Assembly: GCA_964484265.1 (NCBI GenBank)
Contig: CAZAFH010000013.1
Span: forward strand, 42,829 to 106,828
DNA length: 64,000 nt
Source: SIAQ01 sp964484265
Lineage (GTDB): Bacteria; Planctomycetota; Planctomycetia; Gemmatales; Gemmataceae
Direction of reading: 5' to 3'
The notes beneath the pieces were generated by a model. It did no database searches and was not told where the DNA came from. It saw nothing but the letters and a program-made list of their open reading frames with translations. Every line of letters begins with the position of its first letter. Within the stretch, counting starts at the first letter, position 1. Positions 27,501 to 34,951 of the stretch are shown here, in pieces. Made by a program: the position numbers and the translations under genes.

Positions 27501-28589
27501 GATCAGTTCCTGGCCATGCTCTCTCATGAGTTGCGAAATCCTTTGAGCGCGATCCTGAACGCGACGCAAGTGTTAGAGCGGGACGGATCGGACGAACCGT
27601 TGAAACGCGAAGCACGTGATGTCATTCAGCGGCAAGCCAGTCAGATGTCGCGCCTACTTGACGACTTGCTCGATGTGACGCGCATCGCCCAGAATCGCAT
27701 TCGCCTGCAAAAGGTGGTCCTTGATCTGCGTGAGCCGCTTGCGGAGGCGATTACTGCAGTGAGGCCGACGTTCGAGGCGGCGCGAGTGACATTGCAAGCA
27801 GACGAACTCAGCGAAACGATACCCGTTCTCGGCGACCCCGCGCGGTTGCAACAGATGTTCGTCAACCTGCTGATGAATGCCGCCAAGTACACGCCGTCTG
27901 GCGGCAACGTCCGGTTGTCGGTCGAAAATGAGGAAAAACAACTCGCGATTCGCGTGAAGGATTCGGGCGTGGGCATTCGCTCGGAGATGCTGGAAAGAGT
28001 CTTTGATCTCTTTGTTCAGGCCAACGAGACGCTTCACCGGGCCGAGGGGGGCATGGGAGTCGGTTTGACATTGGTCCGGACCATCGCCGAAATGCATGGC
28101 GGCTCCGTGAAGGCGTTCAGCGAAGGCCAGAACAAGGGAAGCGAGTTTATCGTTCGCCTGCCCCTCACGGCGGAAAAGCCAACCACCGACGCCTCATCGC
28201 CTGTTTCTGGTTTCGGCTCCTCGACGGTTCTCATTGTGGAGGACAATGCCGACAGCCGCCGTATGCTCAAAGCGATGCTCAAACTGGACGGATACATGGT
28301 CCACACCGCCGCAGACGGCAACGAAGGACTCGACGCAATCTTAAAGCTGCGCCCGCAATTCGCAATCATCGACATTGGATTGCCAGGCATCGACGGTTAC
28401 GAGGTCGCAAAGCGGACGCGCGAAGTGTTGTCCAGAGACGACGTACTCCTGATCGCATTGACCGGGTATGGTCGGCCAGAAGATCGACGCGCCGTCTTGG
28501 AAGCAGGCTTCGACGAGCACCTCGTCAAGCCGCTCAAGCCGCACGAACTTTCGCGGGTGCTTGGCACCATCACCATGCCTCGCGATTAA
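24507..28589 (+). CDS. CheB-CheR-PAS-histidine kinase-receiver hybrid sensor
   Basis: 1360 residues from ATG 24507 (GGAGG seven bases upstream; an earlier ATG at 24438 overlaps the previous gene). Order: CheB methylesterase (~30-210; GIGASAGGLEAIE, VVQHLSPDFKS, LSGTGSDGSRGIKE, catalytic Ser-His-Asp present); CheR N-terminal and SAM-methyltransferase domains (~225-490; LRRHFGVDF, WVPGCATGEEAYSLAM, KLDLITCRNVLIYL); a heptad coiled coil (~660-745; NEELQSTNEELVASNEELQS repeats); a PAS (~745-855); a second PAS (~860-985); HisKA (MLSHELRNPLSAIL, His ~1006); HATPase (NLLMNAAKYTPSGG, DSGVGI); and a receiver (DIGLPGIDGYE, Asp ~1288). Such fusions are known in many bacteria and link chemoreceptor-style chemistry to a two-component kinase. 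No chemoreceptor gene is nearby. Confidence 0.93.
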   Translation: MNSQTPADVSTTPAMKNQSEETTRHPVTQFVVGIGASAGGLEAIEKFFDHVPEDSGLTFVVVQHLSPDFKSLMDELLARHTKLPIYRVEDGMAIQPNAIYLIPRKKNMVLSFGKLILTDQDHKPGPNLPIDIFFQSLAQDMGDRAVGVVLSGTGSDGSRGIKEIHESGGLVLVQDPETSAFDGMPKAALATGVADLVLPPDAMSQKILQYVQHPVRADIHKARFDVQSGDEISAVFSLLRRHFGVDFSLYKPSTLGRRLERRMTLQNAESLADYLGMLEADPGELDHLYRDLLVEVTQFFRDKAAFDIIKNDVIPKLFEQASPDDGIRVWVPGCATGEEAYSLAMLFHEFAQEHKRNIDVKIFATDVHRASLEAASAGVYREASVLDMPRAYLERYFVNKRGQYVVNQDLRKMVIFAPHNLTKDPPFTKLDLITCRNVLIYLNPATQRKVLNLFHFGLRTGGILFQGPSETVSDLDEEFEVVDRHWKIFRKRRDIRLHPGTGLATMPLSETAMLLRNPLINPWKNEPHLTEVYEGLLSRYVPPSLLLNEHHELVHAFGDARRYLQVPEGKATTDVLKMLDNPLRIAVSSALHQAAKTNNPVVYSGVRFTLDGQDRLMKVTAVSLPNKRTQSNFYQICLEPEEALPAAAPAQAFDVQGESVERISSLERELMYTKEHLQSTVEELETSNEELQSTNEELVASNEELQSTNEELHSVNEELYTVNAEHQRKIEELTQLTSDMDNLLASTEIGTIFLDLDMNIRKFTPAAGRLFNLLPHDVGRPFKHISNNLQMDNATLVGLIERMHSDGKVLEREVESPQKQSFLMRVLSYRAQNGEIAGTVLTFIDITAVKQARQELSVSQRRLDAVLENSTAIIFVKDLNDRYTVVNRSFARLIPGPGAPLPLTEEAAIRVVGKSDFELFPVRVARSRLEHDRRVRDTQTVVETEEVFQLPDGLHTFLTIRFPLKDEQGRVYAVAGISTDITDRKRAEDEAHAALSRRDQFLAMLSHELRNPLSAILNATQVLERDGSDEPLKREARDVIQRQASQMSRLLDDLLDVTRIAQNRIRLQKVVLDLREPLAEAITAVRPTFEAARVTLQADELSETIPVLGDPARLQQMFVNLLMNAAKYTPSGGNVRLSVENEEKQLAIRVKDSGVGIRSEMLERVFDLFVQANETLHRAEGGMGVGLTLVRTIAEMHGGSVKAFSEGQNKGSEFIVRLPLTAEKPTTDASSPVSGFGSSTVLIVEDNADSRRMLKAMLKLDGYMVHTAADGNEGLDAILKLRPQFAIIDIGLPGIDGYEVAKRTREVLSRDDVLLIALTGYGRPEDRRAVLEAGFDEHLVKPLKPHELSRVLGTITMPRD

Positions 28590-28915
28590 GCTCTTGCAAT
28601 GTGACGGTCGCGTGTCGGATGCCCGGTTAGCCGTCAAACCGATCGTTCGCACAGGCCCAACCTGTCACCTCGGAGTGCCGAGCATCAAACAGTAACGCAA
28701 TTTACATTCGCCTTCGGGACGTCGCCGCCTTGGAACCCTTTCGCACTACAATTTCCCGGTGATTACGAGGGAAAGGTGATGACGCTAAGTCCCTAATCGA
28801 GCCGACTTTGGGGATAGCAGCGTTGGTTAAACAAACGGTTGCCGTTGCATTTGCCGCCTGATGCGTCTAGTTGTCCCGGAAACTTTGCACGCTGCAAGTG
28901 AGAGAATTTGGCCAC
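28590..28915. other. Intergenic stretch, nothing supported
   Basis: 326 bp with no protein-like frame, no clear hairpin-plus-T terminator and no RNA gene that I can recognise. Confidence 0.4.
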
Positions 28916-29452
28916 ATGTTTATCAAACACGAATCTGCCGACCGCCTCGTTATCTATGACCCTGCTGTCGCAAGCAGGAAAACGTTTATGACCCTAGCAG
29001 GCGCCGGTATCGCAGTCTGCGTGGCGGAGCTGACAACATGCGGCGCGCTGGGCGCACTAGGCGCAAATGTTGGCGTCCTGGAAAATAGACTTCCCTTCCC
29101 GTGTATCTCTAGCATTTTGATCTTTGTCTTCGTCTTTGGCATTTTCATGGCCTTCGTCGGATTTTGCGGAGTCTTCGATCGCGGCGACATCGAGTTTCAT
29201 CTGGATGGGGACACGCAAAGTCTGCATGTGATATGCAGAAAAAATAGGCGCGAGGTGCCGTTCTTACGAATCATCAAGGCCGACGTTTGCCGCACGGGTC
29301 GCAATCGTATTTCCGTGTTGCGTTTCGTGCTTTGCAATCCCGACGACGCAATTGTCTCCCACAATTCAAAAGGATTGCCGGTCACGGAGCTTTGGGCGAT
29401 CGCGGAGAAGATCAACCGCTTCATGTGCAAATATATCGGCCTCCCAGTGTAG
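28916..29452 (+). CDS. Small integral membrane protein with cytoplasmic C-terminal domain
   Basis: About 178 residues from ATG 28916; the exact start is uncertain because no clear ribosome site is present and a TTG lies 45 bases upstream. Two hydrophobic helices (FMTLAGAGIAVCVAELTTCG, and ISSILIFVFVFGIFMAFVGF) separated by a short loop, then a ~95-residue soluble domain beginning DIEFHLDGDTQSLHVICRKN with beta-strand character. Family not recognised. The zinc-ribbon gene follows 26 bp downstream and may be co-transcribed. Confidence 0.6.
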   Translation: MFIKHESADRLVIYDPAVASRKTFMTLAGAGIAVCVAELTTCGALGALGANVGVLENRLPFPCISSILIFVFVFGIFMAFVGFCGVFDRGDIEFHLDGDTQSLHVICRKNRREVPFLRIIKADVCRTGRNRISVLRFVLCNPDDAIVSHNSKGLPVTELWAIAEKINRFMCKYIGLPV

Positions 29453-29478
29453 ACCTTGCCGATACAGACTTCTGGACT

Positions 29479-29814
29479 ATGGCAGCTGGGGTGATACGCA
29501 ACTTATGGCACGGTCCGCGCGACGCGTCTCCTGTCGATGCCCATCCGCCCGATCACGCGCAAGAAGCCCCTGTTTCGTGCCCAACCTGTGGGAACGCAAT
29601 CATTGTCTCCGACGGAATCAAAGCCTCCGCGTGCGAGAAGTGCGGGAGCCACCTCGACGACTTTAGCGTCACTTCTCTCGATCCGGACCATGCCAAGCCG
29701 GTGACATGCGCTTGCGGAGCGGTTTTCGCAGTGCCAGTTGATGTGAGTGCGGCAAAGAATTGTCCCAGTTGTGGGCGGACTTGCGATACATCAGTGACGA
29801 AGCCTTTTCCCTGA
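29479..29814 (+). CDS. Small protein with two zinc-ribbon motifs
   Basis: 111 residues if it begins at ATG 29479 (weak ribosome site). Four Cys pairs form two ribbons: VSCPTCGNAI ... ACEKCGSH (CPxCG and CxxCG, 16 residues apart) and VTCACGAVF ... NCPSCGRTC. Such ribbons usually bind one zinc each and mediate protein or nucleic-acid contacts. No catalytic domain is visible. Confidence 0.6.
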   Translation: MAAGVIRNLWHGPRDASPVDAHPPDHAQEAPVSCPTCGNAIIVSDGIKASACEKCGSHLDDFSVTSLDPDHAKPVTCACGAVFAVPVDVSAAKNCPSCGRTCDTSVTKPFP

Positions 29815-29987
29815 CTGCTCCGAAAGTCTGGAGGCGAACCACACGAGAACTTGGAATACAACCGAAAAGGAACATCCGTGAGAGACGCCGACGCTCGGTA
29901 GTCTTGCACCGGCAGGACAGTGAGAAGAGTGGGTGGGAATCGAGATTGCTCTACGAATTCCCACCCATACGCCACTGCTCGAAAGGG

Positions 29988-30133
29988 CCTTGGTGAAACT
30001 CGGTCCACTCCCTGGACTGCCGATGCTTTATCGGTTCGCCTATCTTTCGATTCGAAAGAACCTTGGCGAAATGTGGTCCGCTCCCTGGACTGCCGATGCT
30101 TGATCGGTTCGCACCCTTCGACGAAGTGGCGAG
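29988..30133. repeat. 73-bp imperfect tandem repeat in a 345-bp intergenic region
   Basis: Two copies start at 29988 and 30061 (CCTTGGYGAAA then GGTCCRCTCCCTGGACTGCC and GATGCTTKATCGGTTCGC). Each has an internal inverted repeat GTCC...GGAC, and CTTTCG-ATT-CGAAAG lies between them. The rest of 29815-30159 shows nothing else. It lies just downstream of the CsrA-receiver gene (minus strand), so it could end that transcript or bind a regulator. Confidence 0.75.
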
Positions 30134-30159
30134 GCCTCGGCAATCTCCCAGGTCAAAGT

Positions 30160-30882
30160 TCAGTTCAGCGACAAATTCAATTCATCAACAAGCTTCTTCG
30201 GGTTAATGGGTTTCGTAAACCAGCGGTCAATGCCTCGGGAGCCAATCTCGATATTGCATTCCGCTGGATCGGCTCCGCTAACCGCGAACACCTTCAAACC
30301 CCCAAAGTCCGCGTTTCGTCGGATCGTCGCGACAGTCGTAGGCCCATCGCAACGCGGCATGCGCATGTCGATCAAGATCACGTCTGGTCGCTCGTGGGAT
30401 TTGAGATAATCCAGTGCATCCTGGCCGTCGCAAGCCGTTTCGACCTTTATCCCGTGCAGGCGCAAGAATTCGGCCAGCAAAGCGCTTTCGTTGCCGTTGT
30501 CTTCGACCAACAAGGCGCGGATTTCCCGTTTCGGCGTTGCATTCGAAGCAAGCTGTTGGTCGATGTCCGAGAACTCACGCAGGGCGCCGGCCAGAGTCTC
30601 GTCAGCATCCTCATCGAGCCCTGCTTGCAATTGCTTCTGAGCGAGATGAATTGCCAGGCTCGCCGTGTGCAGACGATTGCGCATCTGATGGCGGGCCGAT
30701 CGCTCCCTTGGCGAATTGGCCTTGTCCGATTCAGCTGCGAGTTCTTCACGTACAATTGGGATCGACGGCGGCGCCTGGATGCCGACGCGAACGACGTTGC
30801 CCTTGACGCTGCACACCTCGACCGTGACGCCAAGCGTGGGGAAGTAGATCTTTTCTTTTGGGCGGCGTGACAAAACGAGCAT
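30160..30882 (-). CDS. CsrA-receiver fusion protein (CsrA RNA-binding domain + response regulator)
   Basis: 240 residues from ATG 30882 with AAGGAGA six bases upstream. Residues 1-52 are a full CsrA-like domain: MLVLSRRPKEKIYF, then VTVEVCSVKGNVVRVGIQAP and IPIVREEL, keeping the conserved N-terminal strand (Leu4) and the Arg of VREEL that contacts GGA motifs in CsrA. Residues ~55-115 are a helical linker with RNRLHTASLAIHLAQKQLQA, faintly like a DHp helix. Residues ~118-238 are a receiver domain (ALLVEDNGNESALLAEFLRL, phospho-Asp in ILIDMRMPRCDG, Lys in RWFTKPINPKK). CsrA normally is a ~60-residue dimeric translational repressor; the fusion suggests RNA binding controlled by phosphorylation (inference). 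No cognate kinase is adjacent. Confidence 0.88.
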   Translation of the reverse strand: MLVLSRRPKEKIYFPTLGVTVEVCSVKGNVVRVGIQAPPSIPIVREELAAESDKANSPRERSARHQMRNRLHTASLAIHLAQKQLQAGLDEDADETLAGALREFSDIDQQLASNATPKREIRALLVEDNGNESALLAEFLRLHGIKVETACDGQDALDYLKSHERPDVILIDMRMPRCDGPTTVATIRRNADFGGLKVFAVSGADPAECNIEIGSRGIDRWFTKPINPKKLVDELNLSLN

Positions 30883-31164
30883 GCCGGTCTCCTTTCCGAG
30901 CCGCGCGCAAGTCACCCTTGGTGAGTGCGCTCGGCCTCAACCTTGAATAGTGCCAATCCAACGTGATATTTGCGGCGGAGAAATGGAAAAAGAATCCACA
31001 CCTCCGTGCGCAGATCTCTTGGGGAGACGTCCATGTCGCATTACGGAGGGAATCCTTCCCGGAAGTGTGTATCTTTTACAAAAAATCGCCTGTTCCGGTC
31101 AAGGGCTCTTTGAAGAGTTTCATACTGAGACAGACGGCTCGACCATTCAGTCCCCGTTCAGCCT

Positions 31165-31510
31165 TCACTTTCCGTCCAGCGCACGAAAGATATCGGGGAT
31201 GGCTTCGCGAACAATCAGCAGATGCTCAATGTCGTCGTATTCACGAATCGTGACCTTGACGCCTTGTACTTTCTTGAGAGATGCGGCCAGGCTGCGAGTG
31301 CCGGTTAGGGCGAAGTCGGCATTGCCACAGCCGATGAAAAATGGGAACTCGGTGAACGCTTCAACATTTCGCACCGCGCCGCCGAGGCATGCTGCGCCGG
31401 CGTAGCGGCTGGGAGATTCCTGGACGATACTCGGTACGTGGCCCGCTCCCATCAAGTCAACGACGAGATAAACGCGCTTTGCGTCGATCGGATAAGATCC
31501 TCTTGGAGGC
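31165..31510 (-). pseudogene. Remnant of an alpha/beta-hydrolase (C-terminal half)
   Basis: The frame ends naturally at 31165. It reads AKRVYLVVDLMGAGHVPSIV, where hydrolases normally have the GHSMGA nucleophile elbow; the Ser position is lost here (VVDLMGAGH). It continues with SRYAGAACLGGA, FPFFIGCGNADFALTGTRSL (the acid-residue strand) and IREYDDIEHLLIVREAIPDI (the His-loop EHL). There is no start codon with a ribosome site and no N-terminal half, so this is probably a decayed esterase. Confidence 0.6.
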
Positions 31511-31564
31511 GTGGTTGCGCACCAAGATAGCTGTCGAGAGCGAGTGGTGCCGGGTGACGCCGCC

Positions 31565-32287
31565 TCAACTCGGCAGGGTGACGTTGTGGTAGATTTCTTG
31601 CACGTCGTCGCAATCGTTGAGCATGCCTAGCAGCCGCTCGAACGTGGCCAACTCATCCGCGCCGAGTTCCTTGGTTGCTTGCGGCAAGAAGGTGATTTCC
31701 TGGTGCTCTAACTCAAGACCGGGAAACGCCTCGAGTAGGGCTGTCTTTGCCTTGTAAAACTCTGCGGGTGGGGCGAAGATCGTGATTGCGCCATCCTTGC
31801 ATTCCACTTCTTCCACGGCCACGTCGGCGGCGAACATCGCCTCGAGCACTTTCTCTTCGTTGTCGCCCTTGAAAGAAAGAATCGCCAGGTGATCGAACGA
31901 AATCACTACCGACCCACTGGCGGCCAATTTCGATCCCGTCTTGTTGAAACAGCTGCGAACATCAGAAATGGTGCGCGTGTTGTTGTCGGTCAGGCAATCG
32001 ACAATGATCAGCGACCCGCCGGGGCCAAACCCCTCGTAACGCGCGGGCTGGAAGTCTTCGCCTCCCGTGCCCGCGGCTTTCTGAATTGCCTTTTCGATCA
32101 CATGGCTCGGCACGTTCTCGCGCTTGGCCTTTTCGATGACGGTACGCAGAATCGGATTGGCCACGGGGTCGGGAGCGCCGTTCTTGGCAGCGACGTACAG
32201 GAGTTTGCCGTACTTCGAGTAGAGCTTGGACTTTTGCGCAGCGGTTTTGAAAATGGAGTGCTTGCGCTTTTCGAAAATTCTTCCCAT
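31565..32287 (-). CDS. YebC/PmpR/TACO1-family protein
   Basis: 240 residues, the usual length. Starts MGRIFEKRKHSIFKTAAQKS, then KNGAPDPVANPILRTVIEKA and ENVPSHVIEKAIQKA with the family motif YEGFGPGGSLIIVDCLTDNN. Members either bind DNA as regulators or, as recently shown for several, bind the ribosome and ease translation of proline runs. The variant start (MGRIFEKRKHSIF rather than MAGHSKWANI) points to the YeeN-like branch. Confidence 0.9.
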   Translation of the reverse strand: MGRIFEKRKHSIFKTAAQKSKLYSKYGKLLYVAAKNGAPDPVANPILRTVIEKAKRENVPSHVIEKAIQKAAGTGGEDFQPARYEGFGPGGSLIIVDCLTDNNTRTISDVRSCFNKTGSKLAASGSVVISFDHLAILSFKGDNEEKVLEAMFAADVAVEEVECKDGAITIFAPPAEFYKAKTALLEAFPGLELEHQEITFLPQATKELGADELATFERLLGMLNDCDDVQEIYHNVTLPS

Positions 32288-32505
32288 ACGAATTCTGCCT
32301 CTTTACCTTTCCAAAAGAAACCTGCCGATGCCCGATATTGGCCGATCCTCGCGTTATTGTATTTCCTTTCGCCGTCATTCACGAATTCCATGCAATCAGG
32401 TTGAATCAGTTTCGCAGCGTTCACGGCGTTTATTGCTAGGTCGAGCCTTTGTCAGGATTTTTGTATAGGAAGAACATTGCCAAACCACTTCCTAAGAGAA
32501 TCGCC

Positions 32506-33249
32506 ATGGAAACGCCGGCTCAGGAAACGCCCAGTTCGCAGACGCCGTCAGAACCTGCCGCGCGGCGGACGCCGTTGCAGAGAGGCATCCGCGTCGTGGG
32601 ACGTATGTGCCGATACTTTGCGTACGCGGTGGGTGTCTATTTGCTGATTGCGCTGATCGGGCTGATTCCGGTGAACAACAAATTCACGCCATCGCCGGAC
32701 GGGGTGGAGATTTTTCTGACGTCAAGCGCGATTCACTCGGACATTATCGTGCCGATTGTTACGGAGACGATCGACTGGCGCGAGCACCTGCCGGCGTCGT
32801 GTTTTTCCGGCGATACCCGCGGCGCGACGCATGCGGCGATCGGCTGGGGCGACAAGGGATTTTACATCGGCACGCCGACCTGGGGCGATTTGAAGGCGTC
32901 CACGGTGATCAACGCCCTGCTGCTGCCGTCGGATTCGTGCATGCATGTGACAATGATGCACGTGGCCCAGCTTGGAAGCGAGGCTCGGCCGTTGAGAATT
33001 TCGGTCAAGCAGTACGAGCAACTTGCCGCGCATATCCAGTCCAGCTTTCTCTTGAATGCATCTGGCAAGAAGATCCTGATCGAAGGCGCCGCCTACGGGT
33101 CGGACGATGCTTTCTTCGAGGCACATGGGTCGTACCATTGCTTCAACACGTGCAATTGCTGGACCGGCGCCGCGATGCGATCGGCAGGCATCCGAACCGG
33201 TTGGTTCACGCCACTGCCGAAGACGATGTTTCTTTATCTGCCGGGGTAA
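32506..33249 (+). CDS. DUF2459 / TIGR02117-type membrane-anchored protein
   Basis: 247 residues from ATG 32506 (AAGAGAA upstream). A polar Pro/Thr-rich start is followed by one membrane helix (YFAYAVGVYLLIALIGLIPV) and an outside domain with SSAIHSDIIVPIVTETIDW, AAIGWGDKGFYIGTPTWGDL, MHVTMMHVAQLG and FNTCNCWTGAAMRSAG. These blocks match the DUF2459/TIGR02117 family. Its conserved Cys/His/Asn set (HCFNTCNCW) and its layout suggest a papain-like fold (inference); the function is unknown. Confidence 0.8.
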   Translation: METPAQETPSSQTPSEPAARRTPLQRGIRVVGRMCRYFAYAVGVYLLIALIGLIPVNNKFTPSPDGVEIFLTSSAIHSDIIVPIVTETIDWREHLPASCFSGDTRGATHAAIGWGDKGFYIGTPTWGDLKASTVINALLLPSDSCMHVTMMHVAQLGSEARPLRISVKQYEQLAAHIQSSFLLNASGKKILIEGAAYGSDDAFFEAHGSYHCFNTCNCWTGAAMRSAGIRTGWFTPLPKTMFLYLPG

Positions 33250-33275
33250 TTCCGGTCCCGCTCGGCTCGCGAGAC

Positions 33276-34172
33276 CTACTTCGGCACGGCCAGGACGAGT
33301 TCGAACGATTCGACCTCGCGATATTGGCTCGTTGCTAGATCAAACTCGCGGCGAAGCGCGGTCAGCTTGGTGCCGTCGATAGTGTATTCGCCGTAGGACC
33401 ATAGACCGGTCTGCGTCGCGGCGCCGGCACAGATAACGGGAATGTTGGCATTCGGCGGCTTCTGGAAATGAAAAGGCCGATGGCGATGCCCGTGCAGCCA
33501 AAGATTGACGCCGGCGGCATGGGCGATGTCGAGCACGGCGTCGAGATCACGCAGGCCGTGATGGGTGGATTCGCGTCGGCCGTCGATGAGGCAGATCGGG
33601 TAGTGCAGCACCAATATTTTTAGGCCCGGCTCAAGTTCGCCGAGCAGGCGGCGCAAGCGTTCCAGCTGCGAGGCGCCGACGCTGCCGCCGGCATCCCAGG
33701 GCCAGCGGTTTCCCGTCGCGGCATTGACGGCGATCAGCCAAATCGGCCCGACAGGTTGCGCGAAAGGGTAGTGCTCGCCGTCGATCCGTCGGCCGACCTG
33801 CCAGTCGGAGAAATAGCGTTCGAACATCCCCGACGATGCGGCCGTGCGCGTGCAGTAGTCGTGGTTGCCCGGTATCGCCAATCCCGGCACCGCGATGTCG
33901 CCGACGCGCAACACTTCCGCGGCACGGCGTATTTCGGACTCGAAACCCATGGCGGTCGCGTCGCCGGAAAAGATCAGGTGATCGATCTCTCGGCTGGCGA
34001 TCTCGTCCATCATTCGGCTCGCAACCGCCTCGGCGTGAGTGAAGACGCGGCCCCGGCCCAGAAGGCGGGTGTTGATCCAGGTCGTCAGGCGTTTGTTGAA
34101 CCAGTCCTCGCGCTGCCATTCCAGTGTCGAGGCCGAGACATGAATATCGCTGAAATGCGCGAGGCGGATCAT
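33276..34172 (-). CDS. Calcineurin-like metallophosphoesterase
   Basis: 298 residues. All five metal-site blocks are present: DIH (LAHFSDIHVSAST), GDxx (LIFSGDATAMG), GNHD (AIPGNHDYCTR), a His block (ILVLHYPICL) and GHRH (NLWLHGHRHRPFHF). No signal peptide, so it is cytoplasmic; the closest known relatives are 3',5'-cyclic-nucleotide phosphodiesterase-like (CpdA/Icc) enzymes, but the substrate cannot be told. It is convergent with the DUF2459 gene (26-bp gap) and divergent from the ferredoxin gene. Confidence 0.88.
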   Translation of the reverse strand: MIRLAHFSDIHVSASTLEWQREDWFNKRLTTWINTRLLGRGRVFTHAEAVASRMMDEIASREIDHLIFSGDATAMGFESEIRRAAEVLRVGDIAVPGLAIPGNHDYCTRTAASSGMFERYFSDWQVGRRIDGEHYPFAQPVGPIWLIAVNAATGNRWPWDAGGSVGASQLERLRRLLGELEPGLKILVLHYPICLIDGRRESTHHGLRDLDAVLDIAHAAGVNLWLHGHRHRPFHFQKPPNANIPVICAGAATQTGLWSYGEYTIDGTKLTALRREFDLATSQYREVESFELVLAVPK

Positions 34173-34268
34173 GAGGACGCACCGATTGCCAGGCTCTTGA
34201 GACTTTCTCGCCGAGTTCCTATATCAATTTTGTATGGCAAGGCGATCAACATCCAAAGGACGGCTGTA

Positions 34269-34646
34269 ATGCCAAAAGTCACCTTTATCACCGAGAAGGT
34301 CGAAATCGAAATTCCCGCCGGTTCGAATCTACGCGATGAGGCCCGCAAGGCAGCCGTCGAATTGCATCCGTGGATTTTCAAGTATCCCGGTTTGAATTGC
34401 ATGGGCCACGGCATGTGTGCGACGTGCCGAGTTCTTGTCAAGGAAGGCAAGGAGAATGTCAGCAAGCCGGGCATGATCGAAAAGATGAGCCTGGGCGTGC
34501 TGCATGTCTTCGAGTCGCTGGGCATGGAAGACGAGATGCGGCTTGCCTGCCAGTGCACCGTCACGGGCGACATCAAGGTCGAAACCAAACCGGAAATCAA
34601 CATCAGCGGCGAGACGTTCTGGCAGACGCAATACCCGAACAAATAA
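34269..34646 (+). CDS. [2Fe-2S] ferredoxin
   Basis: 125 residues from ATG 34269 (AAGGA nine bases upstream). Plant/adrenodoxin-type pattern with four Cys: LNCMGHGMCATCRVLV (C-x5-C-x2-C) and a fourth in RLACQCTVTGDIKV. It should carry one [2Fe-2S] cluster and shuttle electrons between a reductase and an unknown oxygenase or reductase. No partner gene is adjacent. Confidence 0.88.
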   Translation: MPKVTFITEKVEIEIPAGSNLRDEARKAAVELHPWIFKYPGLNCMGHGMCATCRVLVKEGKENVSKPGMIEKMSLGVLHVFESLGMEDEMRLACQCTVTGDIKVETKPEINISGETFWQTQYPNK

Positions 34647-34711
34647 GCGGTTCTCCGTATTTGGCACTGCTCGCCTTTTAGCCGTGTGATTTTGTTTTTG
34701 CACAACTCACA

Positions 34712-34740
34712 TTGCTTTTTTGGGGCGGATGCGCTAAAGT
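34712..34740 (+). promoter_or_regulatory. Promoter of the leuA leader transcript
   Basis: TTGCTT (34712-34717) and TAAAGT (34735-34740) with a 17-base spacer fit a housekeeping sigma promoter. It is placed ~35 bases before the leader-peptide ATG, as expected for an attenuator. Confidence 0.55.
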
Positions 34741-34775
34741 GGTAAAAGAGATTGAGAGAGATTGCGCCGGTGAAA

Positions 34776-34838
34776 ATGCAACGTCTTCAAAAAATCCTGT
34801 TGGGTTTTCTTCTTCTCCTTGGAGGAGGCCCGTCCTAG
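34776..34838 (+). CDS. leuL: Leucine-rich leader peptide (attenuator peptide of leuA)
   Basis: ATG at 34776 with GGTG just upstream opens a 20-residue frame (MQRLQKILLGFLLLLGGGPS) ending in TAG at 34836-34838. Seven of 20 codons are Leu, including four in a row (CTT CTT CTC CTT at 34809-34820). The Leu codons overlap a hairpin (34812-34818 CTTCTCC against 34821-34827 GGAGGAG). A strong terminator follows at 34878-34910 and leuA starts at 34952. This is the layout of ribosome-mediated leu attenuation: when Leu-tRNA is short the ribosome stalls on the run and the terminator should not form. Confidence 0.75.
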   Translation: MQRLQKILLGFLLLLGGGPS

Positions 34839-34877
34839 GTGCGCCGCGATATTTCACACTCATTCGGAAATAACGGA

Positions 34878-34910
34878 CCCTGGGACACAATGTCTCAGGG
34901 TTTTTTTTTT
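34878..34910 (+). terminator. Intrinsic terminator in the leuA leader (attenuator)
   Basis: Ten-bp stem CCCTGGGACA / TGTCTCAGGG (one G-U pair) with a CAA loop (34878-34900), followed by ten T (34901-34910). It lies between the leader peptide and leuA in the sense direction, so it must be bypassed for leuA to be transcribed from the 34712 promoter. Confidence 0.9.
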
Positions 34911-34951
34911 GGACCGCGTGGCCCACGCAATGTTTCGAGGAAAGCTTCGCC

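Noticed and set aside
29988..30133. CRISPR array
   Set aside because: Only two tandem units, no spacers of constant length, no cas genes.
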